Position numbers and translations under genes: made by a program
Notes under the pieces: generated by a model
What the model was told of the DNA's origin: nothing
What the model saw: the letters and a program-made list of their open reading frames with translations, nothing else
Databases searched by the model: none
In this document: positions 32,863 through 41,670 of the stretch, piece after piece
How the letters are laid out: every line of letters begins with the position of its first letter
Position numbering within the stretch: the first letter of the stretch is position 1
Source of the DNA: Pseudomonas fluorescens
Lineage (GTDB): Bacteria > Pseudomonadota > Gammaproteobacteria > Pseudomonadales > Pseudomonadaceae
DNA length: 64,000 nt
Assembly (NCBI RefSeq): GCF_902497745.1
Contig: NZ_CABVHJ010000008.1
Coordinates: 202,929-266,928 of the forward strand
Direction: 5' to 3'

Positions 32863-33284
32863 CACGGCACATCCTTGAAGAACACGTGACCGCCAAGCTT
32901 GAGCGTCTGCTTTGCCATCGCCGTCCAGGCCGGTGCCTTGATGCTGGTGGCGTAGTAGTGCGTGGCGCCGCCAGTTGGGTCAGACACCTTGCCGTCGATC
33001 ACCTGGTCAGCAGCGATCCGACATTGAGCCAGCTCGCGGAACGGGATCTGTTTCACTCCGACCAGGAATTGATAGTTCGGGTCGGTCTTGTTCCAGCAGC
33101 TGAACTGGTACGGCTTCTGGCAGACGCCGGCGTAGCCCTCGCCCCACCACGACTTTTCATTCCCATCGAACACGCGGTTGCGGATCGTCCAGGCTACTGC
33201 GACCTGGCCGGCAGTGCCTTCGCCTCGCGCCTCTCCCCAAATCGTACGGGCGAGGATGTCGCGGTCTTTCTCAGTTACAGGCAT
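32862..33284 (-). CDS. SleB-type cell-wall hydrolase (endolysin)
   Basis: The ATG at 33284 (MPVTEKDRDILARTIWGEAR) is chosen for its GGAGA site 6-7 nt upstream. The 140-aa enzyme belongs to the SleB/Hydrolase_2 family of lytic transglycosylase-like hydrolases. The catalytic Glu is in TIWGEARGEG (about residue 18) and the family end motif is GGATHYYATSIKAPAWT. It lacks a signal peptide, so it needs the holin for release. It is far from the holin and intact spanins, which are at about 60 kb in the window. Confidence 0.88.
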   Translation of the reverse strand: MPVTEKDRDILARTIWGEARGEGTAGQVAVAWTIRNRVFDGNEKSWWGEGYAGVCQKPYQFSCWNKTDPNYQFLVGVKQIPFRELAQCRIAADQVIDGKVSDPTGGATHYYATSIKAPAWTAMAKQTLKLGGHVFFKDVP

Positions 33285-33300
33285 ATCTTTTCTCCAGGCA

Positions 33301-33327
33301 AAAAAAATCCCGCTCACTGGCGGGTTT
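33301..33327 (-). terminator. Weak intrinsic terminator
   Basis: A CCCGC/GCGGG stem with a 6-nt loop is followed on the minus strand by A and then seven T residues. It lies between the fibre-assembly gene and the endolysin gene. Confidence 0.6.
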
Positions 33328-33343
33328 CGGTGTTCGGGTCAAG

Positions 33344-33712
33344 TCAGATCGTGTATGGCTCGCTCAGCAACGGCGCGGCGATGATTTCCGGGATCGGTGG
33401 CTCGACTGGCCATACCGGCGCCTGATACCAAGTCGGCTGCACCGTGACCTTGCCCAATGCGAACTTGTACGTTTTCCACGCCTTCAAGTTGAGCAGCAAT
33501 GCGGTCTGTTCGGCTTCGTCCTCTGCGGTTGCCTCGCCGATATCGATGCCGAAACCGATCGTATCGACACGATCCTGAATGCGTGCGATCTGAGTGACAG
33601 CTTTCGCATTTCTCGCTGAGAGATCAGCCTTGGCCGAGCTCAGTTGGGCAGCTTGAATAGCTGCATCCTTCATCGCCTTTGTGTTGAGTTTGCTCCAGTC
33701 AATATTGCTCAT
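33344..33712 (-). CDS. Tail fibre assembly protein
   Basis: The 122-aa protein has a charged helical N-terminal half (AAIQAAQLSSAKADLSARNA). Its C-terminal half is typical of the phage tail-fibre assembly (Caudo_TAP-like) family: LLLNLKAWKTYKFALGKVTV followed by PTWYQAPVWPVEPP. It should act as a chaperone for fibre trimerisation. It overlaps the preceding gene by 4 nt. Confidence 0.75.
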   Translation of the reverse strand: MSNIDWSKLNTKAMKDAAIQAAQLSSAKADLSARNAKAVTQIARIQDRVDTIGFGIDIGEATAEDEAEQTALLLNLKAWKTYKFALGKVTVQPTWYQAPVWPVEPPIPEIIAAPLLSEPYTI

Positions 33713-34062
33713 TCGTCAGGCCCTCCGTTGATCGATGTCGCGTTGGGTGCGGGGGGCATGGGCTCGGGCAGTGGTTGCGGAAAGGCAACCGAACCATCTG
33801 GAACATCTACCAAAGGCACCGGGAACGCCTGTTCTGGACTGTAATTCGAGGGAAGCGGGAGTATCAGTGTCAGCTCAATTACACCGTTAACTCTCTCGAT
33901 CTTATCCATGAACCAACTTGAGCTGACCGCAGTAGCTGGCAGGGTGTCACCTTCGCCGATTGGCGAGAAATCGAAATCTTCGCCATTAATGTTCAGGGTG
34001 TCACCAAGCCGGATGACCTCCAGCGTTTCAGGCCGCCCCTGTGGTATCAGATTGATCTTCAT
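33709..34062 (-). CDS. Hypothetical tail-fibre region protein
   Basis: The 117-aa protein has a beta-rich first part (MKINLIPQGRPETLEVIRLG, GEDFDFSPIGEGDTLP). A proline-rich tail follows (PLPEPMPPAPNATSINGG). Small proteins of this form lie next to fibre-assembly genes in many Pseudomonas prophages; the function is unknown. It overlaps the fibre-assembly gene by 4 nt and is separated from the fibre gene by 3 nt. Confidence 0.65.
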   Translation of the reverse strand: MKINLIPQGRPETLEVIRLGDTLNINGEDFDFSPIGEGDTLPATAVSSSWFMDKIERVNGVIELTLILPLPSNYSPEQAFPVPLVDVPDGSVAFPQPLPEPMPPAPNATSINGGPDE

Positions 34063-34065
34063 TGA

Positions 34066-34671
34066 TTAAACCTTCCATCTGCCGATGCCGATGATGTCAA
34101 CGACCACAACCGCGTTAGAGAGCGACGAGGGAGCGATGACGATAAATGAACCAGTACTGGATGCCGTAACGGCCGACTGCCGACCCACCCATAATGCAGC
34201 GACCGGCCCATTGCTTACGCTCAGCGACAACTTTGGAAGATCCCCGACAAATGTTTGAGGGAAGGAAATTGCAGCTGAACTGCCATAAAACAAAGCGCCG
34301 TAAACGGTAGTGATGTTCAGCGCGATAGTGCCGCGATGTTGTGTGATCATTGTTCCGTCAGCAAACTTGGTCCAAATACCGGTGGCACTACTTCCAGTCT
34401 CGATAATGGCGTTGTTCGACATCAGGCCTACAGCGTCCACTGTCGAAGCTGACCCAAGGCCAAGGCCGGTGCGCGCCGTGGCTTGAGTCGTTCCTCCCGT
34501 CCCTCCCTGGGCTACTGGTAGTGATGCAGGAAGAGTACCCGGACTGCCGCTAGCCCCAAGCGCTGCATAAATCTCGTCGATATTGCTTTGTGTCTTGGTG
34601 AACGCACTGCGCGGCGTATCACCGCCCACGCCTGTAGGCGCAGTGCCGAGATTAATCGTCTGCTTTGACAT
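34066..34671 (-). CDS. Tail fibre protein
   Basis: The 201-aa protein has a phage-fibre N terminus (INLGTAPTGVGGDTPRSAFT, then QSNIDEIYAALGAS). A typical fibre linker follows (LPVAQGGTGGTTQATARTGL) and then a beta-rich distal part (GTMITQHRGTIALNIT). It is likely a trimeric receptor-contacting fibre or a short tip. Host range may be set here together with J. Confidence 0.75.
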   Translation of the reverse strand: MSKQTINLGTAPTGVGGDTPRSAFTKTQSNIDEIYAALGASGSPGTLPASLPVAQGGTGGTTQATARTGLGLGSASTVDAVGLMSNNAIIETGSSATGIWTKFADGTMITQHRGTIALNITTVYGALFYGSSAAISFPQTFVGDLPKLSLSVSNGPVAALWVGRQSAVTASSTGSFIVIAPSSLSNAVVVVDIIGIGRWKV

Positions 34672-34696
34672 GTTTGTCCCTTTATCGATGGTCGGA

Positions 34697-35359
34697 TTAG
34701 GCCGTTAACTTGGCGCAAAGAAATGGGCGGTGGCCTTGATCGGTCCACGCGACGAAAGCGAGGCTGTACATCATTATTCGGTTGTTCACGTAATCAACGC
34801 CGAGGGCGCACCCGCCGCCCACGCCGCTGTTGTGGCAATTCATAGTGAATGGATTCAGGGAGACGTACTCCCCGACACCTAGGCTTTTAGAAATTCCCCA
34901 CAGATACCGGCGTCCAACGCCTAGCTCTTCAGTGCCGAGATATGTCCAATTGCCGGCGGCATAGGTCACAACAACAGCCGGGGCGCCACTGTCATAAACA
35001 AGCGCGGCGTTTTGATCCCACAAACGCAGCCCATACGAAGCGGTTCCCATGGAAGCCCAAGCGGCCACGAAGTACTGGCCGCTCAAAGTCTCGTAGACCT
35101 TTGATGCGTTCATCGAAAAACCGGTCCAGTTCCCCGGTCCACCGGTAAACCACGCAGAAATAGGCACCTGGATCGGCCCACCCTGATCTGGCCGGATGAA
35201 AACTATCGGCGGGTCTTGGCTTGTAATCGCTCGGGCAAACACTGCCGATGCAGTGGCAACCCCTGAATATGACCCTTTGGTAAGCATGCAGAGACGTGGA
35301 GCCTCTGAATCGATCTGAACCAGAAGGCCGTCATTGATGCTTTGAAATCCATAGCTCAT
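34697..35359 (-). CDS. Hypothetical tail protein
   Basis: This 220-aa beta-rich protein begins SYGFQSINDGLLVQIDSEAP and contains repeated Gly/Trp-rich strands (WFTGGPGNWTGFSMNASKVY). The pattern and position downstream of J suggest a tail-tip or fibre-associated protein. It overlaps the preceding gene by 4 nt. I recognise no domain with certainty. Confidence 0.6.
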   Translation of the reverse strand: MSYGFQSINDGLLVQIDSEAPRLCMLTKGSYSGVATASAVFARAITSQDPPIVFIRPDQGGPIQVPISAWFTGGPGNWTGFSMNASKVYETLSGQYFVAAWASMGTASYGLRLWDQNAALVYDSGAPAVVVTYAAGNWTYLGTEELGVGRRYLWGISKSLGVGEYVSLNPFTMNCHNSGVGGGCALGVDYVNNRIMMYSLAFVAWTDQGHRPFLCAKLTA

Positions 35360-35712
35360 GCGGCGAACCTGATGGCGTATCCCTTGGCTACAATCCGTGT
35401 CTGAGTCGTGCCGGCAGGGGATGAAGGGTTTTTCGGAAGGACGACCACCTGGCCAGAAGATGTCGTGACATAGGGGTATGACTTGGCGTTGCCGCTGCCA
35501 TCTGTTTCCGATGACTGCACGTCCTGAGCCCTCGTCGGAATGATCATGAACACGCAGTTGGTCGGGTTGAATCCGGGGATGCTGATCGTGTAGCTGGGCG
35601 TTGTTCCACTGAAGTCGATAACGCCCTGCCAGATCACTTGGTAGGTGGAGCTGTTGGTGTCCATGGCGAGCTGACCACTCTCGTCAAAAACGCGTAGGCC
35701 GAATGTAGCCAT
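35356..35712 (-). CDS. Hypothetical tail-tip associated protein
   Basis: This 118-aa beta-rich protein begins MATFGLRVFDESGQLAMDTN and contains YTISIPGFNPTNCVFMIIPT. Small proteins with this kind of start follow the J gene in several Pseudomonas prophages. It follows J by 3 nt and overlaps the next gene by 4 nt, so it is part of the tail transcript. Confidence 0.65.
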   Translation of the reverse strand: MATFGLRVFDESGQLAMDTNSSTYQVIWQGVIDFSGTTPSYTISIPGFNPTNCVFMIIPTRAQDVQSSETDGSGNAKSYPYVTTSSGQVVVLPKNPSSPAGTTQTRIVAKGYAIRFAA

Positions 35713-35715
35713 TGG

Positions 35716-38700
35716 TTACCCCAGATAGCCGAGACGAACACGCAGCACGTTGTTGGCGTCGTAGACCGAGACATTCAGTGAATTGATCACCAAGCGCCCC
35801 TGCCCTGGAACGATGCCGTTAATTTCGAGTGTGCCGTCTTTATTCAGAATCCAGCCTTGTTGGCCGGCGATGTAGTTGGTGGAACTGATGTAGCTGCCGA
35901 TCTTGGCGTTGGTGATTGTGCCGTCAGCGATGAACGCAGAACTGATGAACGTCTGGCCGTTTTGCACGACAAATGGAACTGCTAGCGGCCCACCGGTGAT
36001 GCTGTTCACGACCGCGAAGCGATCCGCACTCACGATGAATTGGCTTTGCAAACCCGCCGGGCCGTTCTCGATGCCCAAGCCGATGCCCGCGGCGACGTAT
36101 CGACCGTTGGAATCGATCTGCATCTTTACAGACCACATGGCCGACGCCTTGCCATCCAACGCAACCTGCGCCTGACTGACCTGCTGAATGACCGCGCTGT
36201 TCTTGCCCATCTCGACCTGGACGGTGTCGACTTGCTTGCCGATGGCGACATCACCCTCGATCACTGCCGACTGCAATGACCAGACGCCGACAAAGGCTTG
36301 AGTCGAGCCTGCGAAACCTTCGGTTTCACCAGCGAGCGGTGGATTGACCTGCGCGAAGACGCCGTCGACCTTCTCCGAAATCGCATCAACTTCGCCAGTT
36401 ACAACCTGAATTCGGTTGTTGACCGATCCCGGGAGATCAGCCGGGCCATCAATGAGATTGATTCGATCGCCAAGGTGCTGGCCGAGCGCAGAGTCGCCGA
36501 TCTGTCCGGAGAAATATTTCTCATACTCGGTTTGATCAGAGCTTGCTTGTCTATTGACACCGATCCCCTCCGGATACCACGGCCCGATGTTTCCCGTCCG
36601 ATCGATGAGGCGCGCCCAGAAAAAGAAGCTCGCTCCCGCCAGGATGTTTTGCAGTTCGTGCGATGCCTGCGGATAGGCGAAGTCACCGAGCTTGATCGCA
36701 TCATCGCGAGAGGTCGTTTTGCTATACCAGATCTCGGTTCGCTGGGTGTCCTCTGCGCCTGGTGGGAAGCCCCACGCCATCCGGATGCCGTAAACAAGAC
36801 TGGTCGGCATCAGGTACGACACAGCCGGCGGTAATCCTTCCTTTCCCTTGAGGTTGGTCAGGATCGAATTACGCCAAATCGACGAGATGTCGAACGCGCT
36901 CACCGCTCGGACACGGGCCACGTAGGCGCCGGCGTAGATGCCGACCACGTCGACGTTGGTCATGCCGGTGCGTTGCAGCTTGATCCAGTTGCCGCTGTCC
37001 TTGCGCCATTCGATGTCATAGCCGACCGCACCATCCACGGCCGGCCAGCTGATGGTCATTGTGGCCACGGCCAGACCCTGCACCACCGATGAAGTCGCCG
37101 ACAGCGAAACACTCGCCGGCGCTGGCACAACGGTGATAGGGATCACGCTGATCGGGCGCTCTTCCAGTCGTGCGCCGGTGTCGATGAAAGCGAATTTGCT
37201 CGGTTCGAATTGCAGCGCGCTGATTTCGTAGTCGCCTTCGGTGGTGCGCTTGGTGCGCAGTACGCGGTACAGCGGAATGGCCAGATCATCGGCATCAAGC
37301 GCCCATTGCAACTGCGCGACCGGCGGTTCGCTATAGGCGACAGTGACCGTAACGGCGCGGCCGTTGACGCTCTGCACGGTGCGACCTTCGGCGCGTCCGC
37401 CCGGCAGGTTGATGATCAGACGATCACCGGCCTTGGCCTGGGTGTCGCGATCGAGGGTGATCACCCGCCCCGCCACCGCCGAGATCCGGCCGCCGACTTC
37501 GCGGCCCGCCAGCAAAGAGTCAGCCACAGGGATGATGTGACCCGGTAGCGGGATCACACCTTCCATGCCGGTCTTGAACGACACGGTGCGGTCCTGGTTG
37601 TTGCTCAAGATCGCCCACTTGCCACGGCGCTGAGCCTCGGAGGCGCGGGTGCAGCCAATGGCGCTCAACTCTGTCGGGCGGTCGCCGTAGCGGCGTTGCA
37701 GATCCAGGTCAGCGAACGGAATGACGTCGGTGTCGTAGTTGTTCGCCGGGTTGTCGTAGCTCACCAGCGCCCGGGTGTAACGCGTCTTCGCCGAAGCGCT
37801 GCCATAGGAGAACTTGCCATCGATGACGTTGGCACGCGTGAAGACATAGTCGAAGTCCTGCGCGCGCGGCATGTCCGCCTGCATCACCAGTTGCCCCTGC
37901 GCCCAGTAGGTCATGCCTCGGTAAATCGCCGAGATATCACGCAGCAGCGACCAGGCATCAGCCTTGCCCTGCAGGTTCATGTCGCAGAGAAAGCGTGGTT
38001 CCTGCCCACCGAGTCCGTTCGGCACCAGCTGGTCGCAATACTGGGCGATTCGGTACAGCTCCCACTTGTCGACCATGAACGGCTTGATGCGCTTGCCCAA
38101 GCCGAAGCGGTCTTCAGTGCAGATGCCGTAGGTGATCCACGCCGGGTTATTGGTCCAGGCCGATTTCATCGAGCCGTCCCACGTCCCTGTATAGGTGCGC
38201 AGGATCGGGTCGTAGTTGCTCGGCACCATCCAGCGGCGGGCCTTGCACTTCACGGTGACGGCAGGAATGTTGGTGAACTGCTCGGCGTCGAATTCGATGT
38301 AGAGCAGCGCGGTGTTCGGGTAGCGCAGCTTAGCGTCGATGACTTCGGTGTAACCGGCCACCAGCATGGTGTCGGCGATCTTGTTGGTGTTCTGGTTCGG
38401 TGTCAGGCGGCGCACGCGGATCTGCCAGCCGGTAGTGGCGTCCGGCAGATCGATGCGGCGCGAGCGCTCGTAGCGCGTGGTGGTTTTTCCGTCGACCGCA
38501 TCCACCAGCACCTGCTGATAGGAGCCGCCATCGGTGGCCACGTCGATCGCGTATTCGATGCGGTAACCGCCGACGTTACCCTGGTCATCAGACCGTTGCA
38601 GCGCTGGCCAAGCCAAACGCATGCGCACGGCGGAAAGCTGGGTGTTCGTGATCGAGCGCACCCATGGCGAATCGCTGCGCAACTCGATGTTCAGCGACGT

Positions 38701-38991
38701 CTCGTTCTCCACCGATGGAATGCCCGGGATGTAGGTCTGATCCACCGAACCCGGGCGCCAGTCCCACTTCACGTTCGGGAAGTTGTAGTTGCCGCTCGCA
38801 TCGCGGATCGGCGTGTTATCCAGATAGATGTCGTAATCGGTCGGAACGCTGTCGAACTCACCCTCGCCCACGGCGATCAGCAGCTTGGCCAGGTTGGTCG
38901 AGCGCAGGCTGTCGCTGGCTTCGGTCGGCGATTTGGGCTTGCTGCTGCCGCCTTTCTCACCGTGGATATCGATCTGTGCTGCTGCGCCCAT
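35716..38991 (-). CDS. Tail tip attachment protein J (host specificity)
   Basis: The 1091-aa central tail-tip protein forms the tail end and contacts the receptor. The N-terminal region reads SLRSTNLAKLLIAVGEGEFD and YDIYLDNTPIRDASGNYNFP, as in lambda J homologues. Fibronectin-type III-like segments follow around residues 630-830 (WPAVDGAVGYDIEWRKDSGN). The C-terminal 250 residues have the DUF1983-like part (SVKMQIDSNGRYVAAGIGLG, ADGTITNAKIGSYISS). A stand-alone DUF1983 protein is encoded at 60921-61622. Confidence 0.92.
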   Translation of the reverse strand: MGAAAQIDIHGEKGGSSKPKSPTEASDSLRSTNLAKLLIAVGEGEFDSVPTDYDIYLDNTPIRDASGNYNFPNVKWDWRPGSVDQTYIPGIPSVENETSLNIELRSDSPWVRSITNTQLSAVRMRLAWPALQRSDDQGNVGGYRIEYAIDVATDGGSYQQVLVDAVDGKTTTRYERSRRIDLPDATTGWQIRVRRLTPNQNTNKIADTMLVAGYTEVIDAKLRYPNTALLYIEFDAEQFTNIPAVTVKCKARRWMVPSNYDPILRTYTGTWDGSMKSAWTNNPAWITYGICTEDRFGLGKRIKPFMVDKWELYRIAQYCDQLVPNGLGGQEPRFLCDMNLQGKADAWSLLRDISAIYRGMTYWAQGQLVMQADMPRAQDFDYVFTRANVIDGKFSYGSASAKTRYTRALVSYDNPANNYDTDVIPFADLDLQRRYGDRPTELSAIGCTRASEAQRRGKWAILSNNQDRTVSFKTGMEGVIPLPGHIIPVADSLLAGREVGGRISAVAGRVITLDRDTQAKAGDRLIINLPGGRAEGRTVQSVNGRAVTVTVAYSEPPVAQLQWALDADDLAIPLYRVLRTKRTTEGDYEISALQFEPSKFAFIDTGARLEERPISVIPITVVPAPASVSLSATSSVVQGLAVATMTISWPAVDGAVGYDIEWRKDSGNWIKLQRTGMTNVDVVGIYAGAYVARVRAVSAFDISSIWRNSILTNLKGKEGLPPAVSYLMPTSLVYGIRMAWGFPPGAEDTQRTEIWYSKTTSRDDAIKLGDFAYPQASHELQNILAGASFFFWARLIDRTGNIGPWYPEGIGVNRQASSDQTEYEKYFSGQIGDSALGQHLGDRINLIDGPADLPGSVNNRIQVVTGEVDAISEKVDGVFAQVNPPLAGETEGFAGSTQAFVGVWSLQSAVIEGDVAIGKQVDTVQVEMGKNSAVIQQVSQAQVALDGKASAMWSVKMQIDSNGRYVAAGIGLGIENGPAGLQSQFIVSADRFAVVNSITGGPLAVPFVVQNGQTFISSAFIADGTITNAKIGSYISSTNYIAGQQGWILNKDGTLEINGIVPGQGRLVINSLNVSVYDANNVLRVRLGYLG

Positions 38992-39007
38992 GCTTTCCTC
39001 CAGGCAT

Positions 39008-39030
39008 AAAAAAACCGCCTCGCGGGCGGT
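39008..39030 (-). terminator. Intrinsic terminator between tail genes I and J
   Basis: A stem ACCGCC/GGCGGT with a 5-nt loop is followed on the minus strand by six more T residues. It is placed inside the tail operon upstream of J, so read-through or antitermination must occur for J expression. Confidence 0.65.
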
Positions 39031-39049
39031 CGGTGTGCTGCTGTCCTGA

Positions 39050-39658
39050 TTACACTTTGTCTTCAGCCAGGATCGAGGCCGAGATGATCATGCCGCCCCA
39101 CCGGCGCTCGCCGATGCAGATCGGTACCGGGTTGCCGCTGGCCGTGGTGTTCTTGGCACTGCCGAAGGCGTAGGACGGGGAGTTTTCAGGGGAAGCGCTT
39201 TGCTTCAGGCCTGAGGCTTGGGGGCTGAGCATTTGGATCACGCCGCCGATCGCCATCGACGCGCCAGCCGCATACAAAAACGGCGATGCGGCTGCAAACG
39301 GGGTGAATGACAGTACATATGCTGCGGCGATCATCACTGTACCGATGATTGTTTGCAGCCCGCCGGCGCGCTTGCTCCCCGCAATCACCGGAACAATGCG
39401 GATTTCACGCGTACCGCCGAGATCGAATCCGTCCATCCCAATGTTTGCGCGATTCCGGAAGATCGCAAACTTCAGTCCAAGGCGCTCCAGTCGTTTAATT
39501 TCCTCGGCGAACCCATCAATGGTCGCATTTAGCGCGCGGAACACTTCCACGGCGGATCCGCCGTCGAGAAGGAATTGCTTGCTTCGAAAAAACTTCTTGG
39601 CGAGCGAACCGGACAGCATCACTTTCGTCATCGGCGTGTAGGTAATTGCTGAGCACAT
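39050..39658 (-). CDS. Tail assembly protein I
   Basis: The 202-aa protein matches the lambda tail-assembly protein I family (SLAKKFFRSKQFLLDGGSAV, then EVFRALNATIDGFAEEIKRL). A hydrophobic central part follows (IIGTVMIAAAYVLSFTPFAA). It is needed for tail-tip assembly with J and K. GGAGA lies 7-8 nt before the start. Between K and this gene lies a foreign-looking block of small genes (39701-41791). Confidence 0.85.
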   Translation of the reverse strand: MCSAITYTPMTKVMLSGSLAKKFFRSKQFLLDGGSAVEVFRALNATIDGFAEEIKRLERLGLKFAIFRNRANIGMDGFDLGGTREIRIVPVIAGSKRAGGLQTIIGTVMIAAAYVLSFTPFAAASPFLYAAGASMAIGGVIQMLSPQASGLKQSASPENSPSYAFGSAKNTTASGNPVPICIGERRWGGMIISASILAEDKV

Positions 39659-39675
39659 GCCATTCTCCAGGCAAT

Positions 39676-39696
39676 AAAAAACCGCCCGAAGGCGGT
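39676..39696 (-). terminator. Terminator of the inserted small-gene block
   Basis: The minus strand reads ACCGCC-TTCG-GGCGGT followed by TTTTT. The UUCG-type loop makes a stable hairpin. It lies just after the lipoprotein gene 39701-40123 and before gene I. Confidence 0.8.
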
Positions 39697-39700
39697 CTGT

Positions 39701-40123
39701 TCAGAGGGTCGTGGGCAGTATGTCGATCTGCCCATCGCCTCCGGTGAAAACTCGGTATTTCTTGACCGCTCCGTCTTTCACGATCGCTTCCCGCTCCACT
39801 CGCGCAGCCCCCATCGAGCAGATGCCAGAGCCGGTGTAAGCCGCGCCGACTGAAACCGAATCCGGCGGCAGGTAGAACGATGCTTTCTGGCCCGGCTCGA
39901 GCTTGGCGGCCTGTTTGCCATCGATAAAAACTGCCATCGCGCAAAGGCTACCGGTCTGCCCAGAGTCACGGATCACTTGCAGTGTCCCATATGCCCCTGT
40001 TGGCTTGGCCTGGTATGCCGAAAGCTGACTAGCCGGCGCCTGCTTGGCCTCACTGGAAGGCGTTGGCGAAGTTGCACACCCCGCCAACAGCGCTACCGCG
40101 AACGCCCCTATCACAATCCGCAT
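39701..40123 (-). CDS. Prophage lipoprotein
   Basis: The 140-aa protein has a lipoprotein signal (MRIVIGAFAVALLAGCATSP, with lipobox LLAGC). The mature domain is beta-rich (YGTLQVIRDSGQTGSLCAMA, AKLEPGQKASFYLPP), with two further Cys residues. Phage lipoproteins inside tail operons can block superinfection by hiding receptors; that role is inference. It is the last gene of the inserted block. Confidence 0.75.
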   Translation of the reverse strand: MRIVIGAFAVALLAGCATSPTPSSEAKQAPASQLSAYQAKPTGAYGTLQVIRDSGQTGSLCAMAVFIDGKQAAKLEPGQKASFYLPPDSVSVGAAYTGSGICSMGAARVEREAIVKDGAVKKYRVFTGGDGQIDILPTTL

Positions 40124-40125
40124 AT

Positions 40126-40452
40126 TTACTCCTTATGGTCTCGCACGCTGAAGGTGAAGAAATAGAACGAAATTTTTCCGTCCTCGATATCCCTTAACTC
40201 GTAACGGATTCTATCCAGACCGCGGTCGATGCGAGTTACGACGAGGTCCATGAATTGGGTTAGTCCGCCCCCGAAGCCGCTTAGGTTCAGTGAGCTGACA
40301 TCATGAAAAATAGCCGTCACACCCTCGATTTCTGGATCTTCCGAGGAAGACATAGTCAGGCTGAGGCTGTACTTGAAATCCACCATTTCGAGCTTGATCG
40401 CAGCTACGCAATTGTGCTCGAAAAGGAGTTCGTTTAAGAGAGGCAACTCCAT
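40126..40452 (-). CDS. Hypothetical protein of the inserted block
   Basis: This 108-aa beta-rich acidic protein begins MELPLLNELLFEHNCVAAIK and contains SLNLSGFGGGLTQFMDLVVT. There is no signal or membrane segment. It ends 2 nt before the lipoprotein gene starts, so the two are probably expressed together. No family is recognised. Confidence 0.6.
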   Translation of the reverse strand: MELPLLNELLFEHNCVAAIKLEMVDFKYSLSLTMSSSEDPEIEGVTAIFHDVSSLNLSGFGGGLTQFMDLVVTRIDRGLDRIRYELRDIEDGKISFYFFTFSVRDHKE

Positions 40453-40533
40453 TTATGACTCCGATTGCAGATCGGCTGAAGCACGCAGCGCTACTACTCC
40501 AATACCAGTTCCAGTTGCGCTCGTGATTTCGAG

Positions 40534-40755
40534 TCAGGGAACGACCTTCTCATCGAAAACTATTTGATACTGTTTTCTACCAGTACCCTCAAGAAGCTCC
40601 TTCAGAGCTTGGGCTCGACGATCTAAGCAGGCTTTAAAACCTGAGCTTTCAGGGGGGCCGAAATCTAAGCAAGGGTCACGATTATCAAGTGGTTGCCTCT
40701 TGTGGGAGCACCCCAACAGAAGCGCTACCGCCAGCGCTCCTACGATCAATTTCAT
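40534..40755 (-). CDS. Small prophage lipoprotein
   Basis: I chose the ATG at 40755 (MKLIVGALAVALLLGCSHKR) because it gives a perfect lipoprotein signal with lipobox LLLGC and because AGGAGT lies 7 nt upstream. The mature part of about 60 residues contains a Cys pair (DPCLDFG and KACLDRR). It resembles small Rz1-sized lipoproteins but lacks the proline-rich pattern. It belongs to the inserted small-gene block. Confidence 0.65.
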   Translation of the reverse strand: MKLIVGALAVALLLGCSHKRQPLDNRDPCLDFGPPESSGFKACLDRRAQALKELLEGTGRKQYQIVFDEKVVP

Positions 40756-40784
40756 GCAGGTCACTCCTGTGGGAAACAATGAAG

Positions 40785-41249
40785 TCAAAATTCGTATCCT
40801 GCAACGCTAATGATCAGATCCACACCTGGATGCCCAGCACTAACATAAAAAGTTCGAGGCTCTTCAAGCCTCACTTCAGCCATACCTGATTCGCCAGAAT
40901 GAATAGTGTGAATCCAGCCATTTTCGAATGCCGAAAACCTGATTTGAAGAGGGAGCCTGGTGTCAGAAGCGGTCATCTGATATTTGAGAGTTGCTTTAAT
41001 TGCATTGTACGGCAATGCGTCAGTGACGACTTTAATGAACTCCCCCCATTGTGGATCTACACGAATTGAAGCCTGCCGCGCCGTCTCATGGGTCGCCTTA
41101 ATGGTGTCAGATATTCCTTTCCCAGTTAGCTGCGTTCCGACGAATCCGGAAATAAGCCCAAGAAAAGTGAAAATTACCGCAAGAATCCCGCACCAAAACG
41201 AAAATATCCCGAGCCTATCTCCTAACCCCATCGCCATAATCGTATCCAT
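40785..41249 (-). CDS. Single-span membrane protein of the inserted block
   Basis: The 154-aa protein has one N-terminal hydrophobic helix (FSFWCGILAVIFTFLGLISG). A soluble domain of about 110 residues follows (AFENGWIHTIHSGESGMAEV). The start at 41249 is weak; ATGs 4 and 6 codons later are also possible. With the lipoproteins next to it, it may belong to an envelope-acting exclusion module; no family is recognised. Confidence 0.6.
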   Translation of the reverse strand: MDTIMAMGLGDRLGIFSFWCGILAVIFTFLGLISGFVGTQLTGKGISDTIKATHETARQASIRVDPQWGEFIKVVTDALPYNAIKATLKYQMTASDTRLPLQIRFSAFENGWIHTIHSGESGMAEVRLEEPRTFYVSAGHPGVDLIISVAGYEF

Positions 41250-41393
41250 TCATTGGTAGTCCGCGTGATCACTAGCCCGGACTCATTAGAAAACAGTCGA
41301 CGCGGGTTGCCCAGAATAATTTCATCTGTACGAATCACCAGTATCGCCGCGCCTCCCTGCGATAGTAGCCTCTTGCCCTCACGCAACGGATTC

Positions 41394-41448
41394 CCCAGTC
41401 CTTTGCCTGCAAGCCCAAGGACTGGGATTGCGCCAATTTCGGCGCGTT
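41394..41448. promoter_or_regulatory. Paired hairpins before the plus-strand HTH gene
   Basis: A perfect 10-bp inverted repeat, CCCAGTCCTT/AAGGACTGGG, spans 41394-41426. A smaller GCGCC/GGCGC repeat follows at 41433-41448. No T run follows on either strand, so they are not simple terminators. They lie in the non-coding gap 41250-41466 between divergent genes and may be operator or leader elements. Confidence 0.35.
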
Positions 41449-41466
41449 TATGACCTGGAGGTCAAA

Positions 41467-41670
41467 ATGGCAAAAAAACCTGAAAACGCCGGAAAGGCTT
41501 GGAGCGCGGCTGACGTAGCCGAACTGAAAAAACTGGCCAAAGAAAACACTCCAACCAGGGTAATCGGACTAAAACTAGGCCGGTCAGAGGATTCTATCTA
41601 CTCGAAAGCTGCAGAAGAAAATGTAAGCCTCAAACCGACGAACCAGTCTCCTTACAATCGCCAGAAGTAA
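41467..41670 (+). CDS. Small HTH (SANT/Myb-like) DNA-binding protein
   Basis: The ATG at 41467 has GGAGG 5 nt upstream. The 67-aa basic protein reads KAWSAADVAELKKLAKENTP and RVIGLKLGRSEDSIYSKAAE, a clear helix-turn-helix of the SANT/Myb-like type seen in phage and mobile-element genes. It is one of the few plus-strand genes in the prophage. Its 3' end overlaps, antiparallel, the small gene at 41630-41791. Confidence 0.75.
   Translation: MAKKPENAGKAWSAADVAELKKLAKENTPTRVIGLKLGRSEDSIYSKAAEENVSLKPTNQSPYNRQK

Noticed and set aside
37696..39009. A 437-codon plus-strand open frame
   Set aside because: Antisense to the conserved J gene and without recognisable domains.
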